Positions 1 through 6,781 of a DNA stretch of 10,086 nucleotides are shown in pieces; the first letter of the stretch is position 1, and every line of letters begins with the position of its first letter. The position numbers and the translations under genes are program-made. The notes beneath the pieces are model-generated. The model was given only the letters and a program-made list of their open reading frames with translations, was not told the DNA's origin and did not search any database. The stretch lies in NCBI GenBank assembly GCA_025455795.1, contig JALOLW010000107.1:1-10086 (forward strand), read 5' to 3'. This DNA is from Spirosomataceae bacterium. Lineage in GTDB: Bacteria; Bacteroidota; Bacteroidia; Cytophagales; Spirosomataceae.

Positions 1-20
1 AAAACCAAAAATAGTTTGGT
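1..20 (-). terminator. Candidate intrinsic terminator of the lipoprotein gene
   Basis: On the minus strand, four bases after the lipoprotein stop codon, ACCAAA (bases 20-15) pairs with TTTGGT (bases 9-4) around a five-base loop. At least three T follow before the window ends. This matches a small rho-independent terminator. The stem is only six pairs and AT-rich, and the rest of the T tract lies outside the window, so the call is moderate. Confidence 0.45.
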
Positions 21-24
21 GAGG

Positions 25-480
25 TCAGCGGACAAACCGCAACGTCACTTTGGTCAGGTGTGGTGGGTCGTAAGCGGTGCTGCGCGTAATCATCTCAAAC
101 TTATCCTCAAACACCGCCGTCGGATAGACATTCCAGCCGCCTGTTTTGGTCACGCTGTCGCGCAGGGCTATCACATTCTGCTTTTCATAGACTTCCCACT
201 GAAACTTTTTGGTGTCGGTCGAATCTTTGAAATGCCCCTCAAAAGTACCATTGGGCAAAAAACGCACCCAATCCATATACACCTTAAACTCTATTCCGCT
301 CAAATGCGCCAAGTGTTTGCCGTCTTTGAAAACGGGCGCATCGTCAATCAAAATCTCCTTGATGTGCCATTTCGGCATCGCCGTCAATATTTTTTGGGCT
401 TCTTGCACATCACCTGCGGGTTGGTGACAAGCCACCAAAAACAGTAGCATACACAAACGGATGTAGGACAAGTTATTCAA
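25..480 (-). CDS. Small predicted lipoprotein of unknown function
   Basis: A complete 151-residue protein with an N-terminal lipoprotein signal: Arg8, a hydrophobic stretch, and a lipobox LVAC ending at Cys18. It is probably lipid-anchored in the outer or inner membrane facing the periplasm. The mature part (about 130 residues) has alternating hydrophobic and polar segments with many aromatic residues (WVRFLPNGTFEGHF, FQWEVY, GGWNVYP). That pattern suggests a small beta-rich, perhaps lipocalin-like domain, but this is inference and I recognise no family. The start is TTG at 480. The first in-frame ATG (450) would leave only seven residues before the Cys and remove the charged n-region, and no ATG lies upstream before the in-frame stop at 505-507. 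It is transcribed divergently from the PLP decarboxylase and seems to have its own promoter (627-657) and terminator. The long leader of about 140 bases is unusual. Confidence 0.75.
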   Translation of the reverse strand: MNNLSYIRLCMLLFLVACHQPAGDVQEAQKILTAMPKWHIKEILIDDAPVFKDGKHLAHLSGIEFKVYMDWVRFLPNGTFEGHFKDSTDTKKFQWEVYEKQNVIALRDSVTKTGGWNVYPTAVFEDKFEMITRSTAYDPPHLTKVTLRFVR

Positions 481-505
481 GCTGTGAATGTGATTATTTT
501 GGTTC

Positions 506-587
506 TACTATATTTATACGGGACTGTTACCTTTGTTGCTTGCAAATCAGTATGGAGTTACTCTCACATCTTTACTATATTTATACG
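506..587. repeat. Two direct copies of a 15-bp motif in the divergent intergenic region
   Basis: TACTATATTTATACG occurs at 506-520 and again, identical, at 573-587, a period of 67 bases. Each copy is followed 8 to 11 bases later by TTTG and then a TG/TT-rich stretch, so the similarity extends loosely beyond the 15 bases. The copies lie between the lipoprotein gene and the decarboxylase, inside the predicted lipoprotein mRNA leader. They may be paired regulator sites or a duplicated promoter segment for the decarboxylase. The sequence alone does not decide. Confidence 0.6.
528..535 (+). promoter_or_regulatory. Possible -7 box for the PLP decarboxylase
   Basis: TACCTTTG matches the Bacteroidota -7 consensus TAnnTTTG exactly. 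No TTG lies 17-23 bases upstream; that space is taken by the first copy of the repeated 15-bp motif. The equivalent place after the second copy reads TCCGTTTG (592-599), one mismatch from consensus. If used, the leader would be about 160 bases to ATG 701. This is a weak call from a short motif. Confidence 0.25.
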
Positions 588-626
588 AACTTCCGTTTGT
601 CTGTTGTTAAGCTCAGTCTCATGTCA

Positions 627-657
627 CAAAGATAATTATTAGGCTCTCTTTCGCAAA
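627..657 (-). promoter_or_regulatory. Bacteroidota-type promoter for the lipoprotein gene
   Basis: Read on the minus strand, TTTG (657-654) is followed after exactly 19 bases by TATCTTTG (634-627). This matches the TTG-N19-TAnnTTTG consensus of Bacteroidota housekeeping promoters at every defined position. Transcription would begin near 620 and run into the lipoprotein gene with a leader of about 140 bases. The -33 element lies 11 bases from the TTG at 668 that is the far upstream start option for the decarboxylase. Confidence 0.55.
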
Positions 658-700
658 TCAATTACTTTTGAGTACAAAAACAAATGCCCCGCCAATCGCT

Positions 701-2101
701 ATGAATGTTGACATCCTCCAACGACTTGCCATTGAAATTCAGGATTTTTACGAAAATCCATCATCTGTCACGCCTACTGTGACGGCTGAACAAGTCCGTG
801 AATACCTCGAACACTATGATTTTCAGGCACCTGTCCCGCAAAACGAACTGTTTGGCGAAGTGATGCAGATGATGCGTTATTGGAATATACAGATTTCGCA
901 TCCCCGTTATTTTGGATTGTTCAACCCCGCCCCCACGTTGTCGGCTATTGTGGCCGAAGCGATGGTGGCCACCTATAACCCCCAAATGGCGGCTTGGTCG
1001 CACGCGCCTGCGGCCAACGAAATTGAGCGGCATACGCTGCACTACATAGCCCGAAAAATCGGGTTACTGCCAGAACACCATTCCAATCCTTCGGGCATTT
1101 TGGCGGCCAACTTCACGGCGGGCGGCTCCGAAGCCAATCACTCGGCGGTGTTGGTGGCAATGGCGCATCATTTTCCTGAAACGTTGGAAAATGGCCTTCT
1201 GTTCTTAAAAAAACAACCTGTTTTGTACGTATCCGAACTGGCGCACAACTCTTTTGACAAAATCGCCAAACACGTGGGCTTGGGCCTCAACGCGCTCCGT
1301 ATCGTACCCGTGACCGATGATTTGAAAATGGACACGGCCGCCCTTCAAAGTATGCTCACCCAAGATAAAGCCGATGGCTTCGCGCCTTTTATGGTCGTAG
1401 GCACGGCAGGGCTTACTTCTTGCGGCGTGATAGACCCCCTGAGTGACCTTGCGGCCTTTTGCCAAAAACATCAATTGTGGTTTCACGTGGACGGTGCTTG
1501 GGGTGGCGCAGCGGTGTTTTCACCCGTTTTGAAGCCTTATTTAGCGGGTATCGAACTGGCCGACTCGGTCACGATTGACGCGCACAAATGGTTCAATCTC
1601 ACCATGGGTGCGGGCATGTTTCTGACACGCCACCCCCAAGCCAACGCCGCCGCGTTCAATGTTCGCGCCGACTATATGCCCGCAAGTCAAGAGGATGTGG
1701 CGGTACCGTACCTGACTACCATGCAGTGGTCGCGGCGGTTTATTGGCCTCAAATTGTTTATGATGCTGGCCGATATGGGCGAAGAAAATTTCGCCCAACT
1801 GATGGTGCATCAAACCGCGATGGGCGAGCGATTCCGCCAAAAAATCAGCGAAGCAGGTTGGCAAGTAGTAAATGATACCCCTCTGCCCGTCGTCAATTTT
1901 ACGCATCCTGCTTTGATGGAAAAAGGACTGACGGTAGATGGCGTTTTGGCTCAACTTTACGCCGAGCATGAGGTGTGGATTTCGAGCGTGACACTGCGCG
2001 GACAGAAAGTGTTTCGGATGTGTATCACCAACTTCAAAACTACCGAAGCCGACGTTGATTTTTTGGTAGAGCGATTGAAAAGTCTGCTCCATACGCCCTG
2101 A
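701..2101 (+). CDS. PLP-dependent group II amino acid decarboxylase family protein
   Basis: A fold-type I PLP enzyme of the group II decarboxylase family (relatives act on aromatic amino acids, glutamate, aspartate or 2,4-diaminobutyrate), usually cytosolic. Numbered from ATG 701 (466 residues), the hallmarks are TAGGSEAN at 139-146 (cofactor phosphate binding), SELAHNSFDK at 178-187 with the His that stacks on PLP, HVDGAWGG at 262-269 with the Asp that contacts the pyridine nitrogen, and DAHKW at 293-297 with Schiff-base Lys296. The N-terminal segment SHPRYFGLFNPAPT is typical of the family. Length is normal and nothing is missing. The substrate cannot be read from the sequence; such proteins are often annotated as aspartate aminotransferase family. 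ATG 701 is preferred because MNVDILQRLA fits where homologues usually begin. A TTG at 668 in frame would add 11 residues. The gene stands alone, divergent from the lipoprotein gene, and its end faces yifB with a 16-base gap. Confidence 0.9.
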   Translation: MNVDILQRLAIEIQDFYENPSSVTPTVTAEQVREYLEHYDFQAPVPQNELFGEVMQMMRYWNIQISHPRYFGLFNPAPTLSAIVAEAMVATYNPQMAAWSHAPAANEIERHTLHYIARKIGLLPEHHSNPSGILAANFTAGGSEANHSAVLVAMAHHFPETLENGLLFLKKQPVLYVSELAHNSFDKIAKHVGLGLNALRIVPVTDDLKMDTAALQSMLTQDKADGFAPFMVVGTAGLTSCGVIDPLSDLAAFCQKHQLWFHVDGAWGGAAVFSPVLKPYLAGIELADSVTIDAHKWFNLTMGAGMFLTRHPQANAAAFNVRADYMPASQEDVAVPYLTTMQWSRRFIGLKLFMMLADMGEENFAQLMVHQTAMGERFRQKISEAGWQVVNDTPLPVVNFTHPALMEKGLTVDGVLAQLYAEHEVWISSVTLRGQKVFRMCITNFKTTEADVDFLVERLKSLLHTP

Positions 2102-2116
2102 GAAGGCTTTTCGCTC
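2069..2116. terminator. Possible weak hairpin between the convergent genes
   Basis: GAGCG (2069-2073) plus AAAAG (2078-2082) can pair with CTTTTCGCTC (2107-2116), leaving a four-base bulge and a 24-base loop. It spans the last codons of the decarboxylase and the short gap before the yifB stop, where a shared terminator would be expected. There is no clear T tract on either side, so this is a low-confidence call. Confidence 0.2.
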
Positions 2117-2117
2117 T

Positions 2118-3659
2118 TTATCCTGCCCACGTATCTCGGTCCAAGCTCCGGTACTGAATCGCTTCGGCGAGGTGTTCGATTTTGATGTCGGGGCTGTTGG
2201 CAAGGTCGGCGATAGTGCGACTTACTTTCAAGATACGGTCGTAAGCCCGGGCCGAGAGGCCGAGCCGTTCCATCGCCGTTTTGAGGAGAGTTTTGCCAGC
2301 AGTATTGATGTCGCAGACTTCTTTTACCATTTGCGAAGGCATCATGGCGTTGCAATAAATCCCGTCGTTGTTTTGGAAGCGTGCCGTCTGAATCTCCCGC
2401 GCCTTGATGACCCGTTCTCGAATAGCACTGCTTTTTTCGGATTTGCGGTTGGAAGCTATCTGGTCAAACGACACGGGCGTGACCTCCACGTGCAGGTCTA
2501 TGCGGTCGAGCAGCGGCCCGCTGATTTTGTTGAGGTACCGCTGAACAGTCCCCGGAGGACATACACATTCTTTTTCGGGGTGATTGTAATAGCCACAAGG
2601 ACAAGGATTCATGCTCGAAATCAGCATAAAATTGGCAGGAAACTCGATGGCCCACTTGGTGCGTGAGATGGTCACGCGGCGTTCTTCGAGGGGTTGGCGC
2701 ATCACTTCGAGCACGGTGCGCTTGAACTCTGGCAGTTCGTCCAAAAACAACACGCCGTTGTGGGCGAGAGAAATTTCACCAGGCTGCGGAAACGTCCCAC
2801 CACCCACGAGGGCAGCGTCGCTGATGGTATGGTGCGGTGCTCGAAAAGGCCGCCGCGAAATAAGCGTCGCTTTAGTGCCCAATTTGCCCGCCACTGAGTG
2901 GATTTTGGTGGTTTCGAGGGCTTCTTGGAGCGTGAGTGGTGGCAAAATCGAAGGAATCCGCTTGGCGAGCATGGTTTTGCCCGCCCCGGGTGGACCAATC
3001 ATAATGACATTGTGACCACCTGCCGCCGCGATTTCGAGCGCGCGCTTGATGTTTTCTTGCCCTTGTACGTGTTCAAAATCAGCCTCATAGCTGCTCAGTG
3101 TGTTGTAAAAAATATCGCGGGTGTCTATTGTCAGGGGAGTGATTTCTTTTCTTTCTTCAAAAAACTCAATCGCCTCCGTGAGGTTTTCGACGGGGATAAT
3201 GTCCAAACTGTTTACGATAGCCGCTTCGTGGGCGTTGGCGGCGGGTAGTACAAAGCCCTTGTAACCCAACCGCCGCGCTTCTATGGCGATAGGCAGTACC
3301 CCTTTGATGGGCCGAAGCTGCCCGTCCAACGACAACTCCCCCATGATGATGTAGTCTTCCAGGCTGCGCTTGGCCGACAGTTGCTCCGAGGCTTGTAGTA
3401 CACAGAGTGCAATGGGCAAATCGTAGGCCGAGCCTTCCTTGCGGATGTCAGCAGGGGCAAGATTGACGACTACTTTTTGGCGGGGCATCCTAAACCCCGC
3501 GTACTTGAGCGACGCCTCCACGCGCTGCTCGCTTTCTTTGACGGCACTATCGGGAAGCCCCACCATAAAAAAGCGCATTCCTTGCCCTACGGTCACTTCT
3601 ATTGTTATCATGGTGGCATTGACGCCATAGACAGCACTCCCAAAAGTTTTTGCAAGCAT
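2118..3659 (-). CDS. YifB/ComM-type Mg-chelatase-like AAA+ ATPase
   Basis: A complete 513-residue member of the YifB family. In naturally competent bacteria the homologue ComM is a hexameric helicase that promotes branch migration during integration of transformed DNA. Whether it does so here is unknown. Order: an N-terminal ChlI-like (Lon-protease-fold) domain at about 1-175, a Mg-chelatase-type AAA+ domain at about 190-395 and a C-terminal helical domain at about 400-510. Walker A is GPPGAGKT (222-229), Walker B LFLDE (304-308), family motif RPFRAPHHT (270-278), and LLDRIDLH (383-390) carries the likely sensor/finger Arg. A Cys cluster CPC...CVC (353, 355, 365, 367) is a likely metal site. 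I chose ATG 3659 because MLAKTFGSAVYGVNA is where family members begin. The upstream in-frame TTG (3713) adds 18 unlike residues and falls in the predicted -33 element. It is monocistronic, divergent from the DUF4293 gene and convergent with the decarboxylase. Confidence 0.93.
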   Translation of the reverse strand: MLAKTFGSAVYGVNATMITIEVTVGQGMRFFMVGLPDSAVKESEQRVEASLKYAGFRMPRQKVVVNLAPADIRKEGSAYDLPIALCVLQASEQLSAKRSLEDYIIMGELSLDGQLRPIKGVLPIAIEARRLGYKGFVLPAANAHEAAIVNSLDIIPVENLTEAIEFFEERKEITPLTIDTRDIFYNTLSSYEADFEHVQGQENIKRALEIAAAGGHNVIMIGPPGAGKTMLAKRIPSILPPLTLQEALETTKIHSVAGKLGTKATLISRRPFRAPHHTISDAALVGGGTFPQPGEISLAHNGVLFLDELPEFKRTVLEVMRQPLEERRVTISRTKWAIEFPANFMLISSMNPCPCGYYNHPEKECVCPPGTVQRYLNKISGPLLDRIDLHVEVTPVSFDQIASNRKSEKSSAIRERVIKAREIQTARFQNNDGIYCNAMMPSQMVKEVCDINTAGKTLLKTAMERLGLSARAYDRILKVSRTIADLANSPDIKIEHLAEAIQYRSLDRDTWAG

Positions 3660-3682
3660 ATTGTTGTCGTGGTTTAATCGCT

Positions 3683-3714
3683 CAAAATAATCGTTTAAAT
3701 AGTTATTATCCAAA
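3683..3714 (-). promoter_or_regulatory. Candidate promoter for the yifB-type gene
   Basis: On the minus strand TTTG (3714-3711) is followed after 20 bases by TTATTTTG (3690-3683), one mismatch from the -7 consensus TAnnTTTG. Transcription would begin about 3676, giving a leader of about 17 bases to ATG 3659. This supports the shorter start. The motif is imperfect, so confidence is modest. Confidence 0.35.
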
Positions 3715-3772
3715 TCAAACCTTTTCTACAAAGAATCTCTTTTTTACCCCTTTCAGAATATCGCTAATTGTC

Positions 3773-3780
3773 TATCTTTG
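3773..3780 (+). promoter_or_regulatory. Bacteroidota -7 box upstream of the DUF4293 gene
   Basis: TATCTTTG matches TAnnTTTG exactly and sits in the context TTGTCTATCTTTGCA, typical of Bacteroidota promoters. The base triplet 19 upstream (3751-3753) is TTT rather than TTG, so the -33 element is weak. It faces the DUF4293 gene and probably serves it, with the start near 3787. Confidence 0.45.
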
Positions 3781-3786
3781 CAATCC

Positions 3787-3914
3787 TTTTGGAGTTTGGC
3801 AGGTTTTTTGCGCGTCAAGCTTGATGGTCGCCGCCGCGACGGTATCAGTAAAGAGTTGAGTAAATCATCATAAAATCAGACAACCAATACACAATTAAAA
3901 GATAGCACAATCCA
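3787..3914 (+). other. Long 5' leader of the DUF4293 gene with small palindromes
   Basis: If the -7 box at 3773-3780 is used, about 128 untranslated bases precede ATG 3915. The segment holds the palindrome TCAAGCTTGA (3815-3824) and, three bases on, a compact hairpin GTCGC/GCGAC (3827-3831 with 3836-3840, four-base loop). The part after 3845 is A-rich and unstructured. No T tract follows the hairpin and I recognise no riboswitch class. It could be a plain leader, a regulatory leader or a small RNA. Confidence 0.25.
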
Positions 3915-4388
3915 ATGTTACAACGATTTCAAACACTATTTTTAGCGATTATTGTCGTTTCGATGGGCATTATGATGGCCATGCCCCTTTGGGAAAAAAC
4001 CGCCCTTGACGGTAGCCAATCTATCCAACTCACCGCCTTGCGCCTCACGCATCAGCAAGGTATCAGTGCCAATATCACGCCCGTTTGGTACGTGGCGTTG
4101 TTGGGGGCGGTTGTGGCAGGAATTGCCGCCTTCGCCATTTTTCAATACCGCAATCGCCTCCGTCAGGCGTTGCTGTGCGGTATCAACTCCCTCGTTATGA
4201 CCGTTTTGATGGGCGTATTGATGTATTTGATTTTTGGTCAATCCAAAGATGTATTTGAACCCCAAAACACGGGCAGTTTTGGGTATGGATTTTATGCGTT
4301 GGTGGTAGCCATGCTCTCCAACGTACTGGCTAATCGGTTTATCCGTCGGGACGAAAAATTTGTCAAATCTCAGGACAGGTTTCGTTAA
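3915..4388 (+). CDS. DUF4293 family inner-membrane protein
   Basis: A 157-residue integral membrane protein with four predicted helices at about 6-25, 56-76, 84-107 and 122-141. A loop of about 30 mostly polar residues lies between helices 1 and 2. The opening MLQRFQTLFLA and the basic tail RRDEKFVKSQDRFR match the pattern of DUF4293, a family found in Bacteroidota whose function is not established. Length is usual and the ATG is unambiguous. It begins 255 bases from the divergent yifB start and ends 141 bases before recQ. That gap is AT-rich and shows no clear promoter consensus or terminator, so read-through into recQ is possible. The family name is from recognition of the ends and topology, not from a search. 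Confidence 0.85.
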   Translation: MLQRFQTLFLAIIVVSMGIMMAMPLWEKTALDGSQSIQLTALRLTHQQGISANITPVWYVALLGAVVAGIAAFAIFQYRNRLRQALLCGINSLVMTVLMGVLMYLIFGQSKDVFEPQNTGSFGYGFYALVVAMLSNVLANRFIRRDEKFVKSQDRFR

Positions 4389-4529
4389 TTTTTGGGAACG
4401 ACTCGAAAAAAATTTCTTTTGGATTTGAATATTTCCTAATTTCAATTTTTGAATCCGTACAAACAAGCGGTTGAAACACTCGCAAATCACACTTAAAAAA
4501 CACAGTATTAAGGACTTACACTCACAATA

Positions 4530-6770
4530 ATGGTTCAGGTAGAAACAAACGTGCAAACCACCCTCAAAGAGCGGCTCAAGGAGATTTTTGGTTTTAGCCA
4601 ATTTAGAGGCGAACAAGAGCAGATTATTAACAACGTCATGCAGGGCAAAAACACCTTTGTGATTATGCCCACGGGTGCTGGCAAATCGCTCTGCTACCAA
4701 CTCCCCGCTATCGCTACCGAAGGAGTGGCAGTGGTGATTTCTCCGCTGATTGCGTTGATGAAAAACCAAGTAGATCAGTTGAATGCCTTTGGTATCAACG
4801 CCCAATTTCTTAACTCGACGCTCAACAAAGCCGAAATCAACAAGGTGAAAAGAGACGCCTTGGACGGAACCCTCAAGCTCCTCTACATCGCGCCCGAATC
4901 ACTCACCAAAGAAGAAAACCTTGATTTTCTCCAACGCGCCAATATCTCGTTTGTGGCGGTGGACGAAGCGCACTGTATTTCGGAATGGGGGCATGATTTT
5001 CGACCAGAATATCGTCGTATCAGAGGGATTATTGACAACATTAACGCCAACTTGCCCATCATTGCTCTGACGGCCACGGCTACCCCCAAAGTACAGCAGG
5101 ATATTGTCAAAAACCTGCATATGGAAGAGGCCGAGCTGTTCAAGTCGTCGTTCAATCGCAAAAATCTCTACTACGAAATCCGCCCAAAATTGGGAGACGT
5201 CAACAAACAGTTGATTCGATATATCAAAAACAACAAGGGAAAATCGGGAATTGTGTATTGTCTAAGCCGTAAAACCGTGGAAGAGGTAGCACAAATTCTC
5301 AACGTAAACGACATCAAAGCGCTACCCTATCATGCAGGTTTGGATTCCTCCACGCGCATGCACAACCAAGACGCTTTTCTCAACGAAGAAGCCGATGTGA
5401 TTGTGGCCACTATTGCTTTTGGAATGGGCATTGACAAACCCGACGTGCGCTTTGTGATTCACTACGACGCCCCCAAGTCGCTCGAAGGATACTACCAAGA
5501 AACAGGACGGGCTGGGCGCGATGGACTCGAGGGCAACTGCGTGATGTTTTACAGCATAGATGATATCAACAAGTTGGAGAAATTCAACAAAGATAAATCC
5601 GTCACTGAGCGCGACAACGCCCGCCACTTGCTCAACGAAATGGTGGCCTATGCCAACCTCGGCGCGTGCCGCCGCCGTCAGTTGTTGAGTTACTTTGGCG
5701 AGTATTTGGAAAAAGACTGCGGTTTTTGTGACAACTGTCTCCGCCCAACCCCCAAAATCAAAATCCAAGACGAAGCTGTACTGGCCTTGCGCGCTGTACA
5801 ACTCACCGACCAACGCTTTGACGGTGACCACATCGCCGACCTTGTCACGGCCACCGACAATATCTACGTGACGAGCTACGAACACAACAAACTCGATGTC
5901 TATGGCAAAGGAGTGTCTTACGACGAAGAGGGCGAAAAAGTCGTAGATGTGGATTACTGGCGGTCGCTCATCCGTCAAATGGTGATTTTGGGCTACTTGA
6001 CCAAAGATTCTGAAAACTACGGCGTACTCAAACTCACCACCAAAGGCACCAACTACATCAACGACCCGTATCCCGTCACGATTTCAAAAAACCACACGTT
6101 TGACGAGAACGAAAATCAAAAATCGGGCGACGAAGAGGACATCAACGACATGGCTCCTGCTGGAGGAGGTAATGCCTACGACGAAGCCCTGTTGGGACTG
6201 CTCAAAGCGCTCCGCAAAAAACTCGCCAAAGAAAAAAACCTGCCGCCTTACGTTATTTTCCAAGACCCGTCGTTGGAAGAAATGGCTACTACTTACCCCA
6301 CTGCCATGCAAGACATGGCCCAAATCAACGGGGTGGGCATGGGCAAAGTACAGAAATTTGGCAAGCCTTTTATTGACTTGATTGCCAAGTACGTGGAAGA
6401 AAACGAAATCGAAACCGCCAAAGATGTGGTGATTAAGTCCACGGCCAACAAGTCAAAAGTCAAAATTTTCATCATTCAGCAGATTGACAGAAAGGTGGAC
6501 TTGGAAGAAATAGCAGAATCCAAAGGACTGGCGATGAACGAATTGATTGAAGAAATAGAGCATATCTGCTATTCTGGTACTAAGTTAAACCTTGATTATT
6601 ACATCAATCAAATCATGGATAAAGACCGACAAATGGACATCTATGATTATTTTATGACTGCCGAAACCGACAGCATCGAAACCGCTCTCAAAGAACTATC
6701 AGAAGACGACATCAATGAAGAAGAACTGAGGCTGATGCGTATCAAGTTTATGTCGGAAGTGGCCAACTAA
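4530..6770 (+). CDS. recQ: ATP-dependent DNA helicase RecQ
   Basis: A 746-residue superfamily 2 3'-5' DNA helicase for recombination and fork repair. Motifs in order: motif 0 FRGEQ (25-29), Walker A MPTGAGKS (46-53), DEAH (145-148) followed by the RecQ aromatic-rich loop CISEWGHDFRPEYR, motif III TATATP (181-186), and motif VI QETGRAGRDG (323-332). A zinc site follows with C380, C397, C400 and C403, then a winged-helix RQC domain to about 510, a Gly/acidic linker (523-548) and an HRDC domain at about 550-625. Beyond these is a further 115-residue helical region with an HTH-like segment (about 650-690) and an acidic tail, as in the long RecQ form common in Bacteroidota; E. coli RecQ is about 610 residues and lacks it. 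All catalytic residues are present. It is the first gene of a tight cluster: purD begins 11 bases after its stop. Confidence 0.97.
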   Translation: MVQVETNVQTTLKERLKEIFGFSQFRGEQEQIINNVMQGKNTFVIMPTGAGKSLCYQLPAIATEGVAVVISPLIALMKNQVDQLNAFGINAQFLNSTLNKAEINKVKRDALDGTLKLLYIAPESLTKEENLDFLQRANISFVAVDEAHCISEWGHDFRPEYRRIRGIIDNINANLPIIALTATATPKVQQDIVKNLHMEEAELFKSSFNRKNLYYEIRPKLGDVNKQLIRYIKNNKGKSGIVYCLSRKTVEEVAQILNVNDIKALPYHAGLDSSTRMHNQDAFLNEEADVIVATIAFGMGIDKPDVRFVIHYDAPKSLEGYYQETGRAGRDGLEGNCVMFYSIDDINKLEKFNKDKSVTERDNARHLLNEMVAYANLGACRRRQLLSYFGEYLEKDCGFCDNCLRPTPKIKIQDEAVLALRAVQLTDQRFDGDHIADLVTATDNIYVTSYEHNKLDVYGKGVSYDEEGEKVVDVDYWRSLIRQMVILGYLTKDSENYGVLKLTTKGTNYINDPYPVTISKNHTFDENENQKSGDEEDINDMAPAGGGNAYDEALLGLLKALRKKLAKEKNLPPYVIFQDPSLEEMATTYPTAMQDMAQINGVGMGKVQKFGKPFIDLIAKYVEENEIETAKDVVIKSTANKSKVKIFIIQQIDRKVDLEEIAESKGLAMNELIEEIEHICYSGTKLNLDYYINQIMDKDRQMDIYDYFMTAETDSIETALKELSEDDINEEELRLMRIKFMSEVAN

Positions 6771-6781
6771 CCCACCTAAAA

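Noticed and set aside
652..660. CGCAAATCA shared with 4481-4489 as a common operator
   Set aside because: A 9-base match is expected many times by chance in 10 kb, and the two sites differ in distance to and orientation with the genes.
668..700. TTG start giving an 11-residue longer decarboxylase
   Set aside because: The extra residues look unlike the family N-terminus, the TTG is only 11 bases from the -33 element of the opposing promoter, and ATG 701 gives a natural start. It cannot be excluded.
3660..3713. TTG start adding 18 residues to the yifB-type protein
   Set aside because: The added Asn/Asp-rich residues are not family-like, and the region contains the likely promoter of the gene. 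ATG 3659 matches the usual YifB start.
4389..4529. Promoter or terminator between the DUF4293 gene and recQ
   Set aside because: The region is AT-rich with several near matches, but no TAnnTTTG box with a TTG at proper spacing and no stem with a T tract. I would not call one.
5322..5978. Open frame of 218 codons opposite recQ
   Set aside because: It lies within the helicase and zinc region of recQ, which is fully conserved in frame. The antisense product has no domain.
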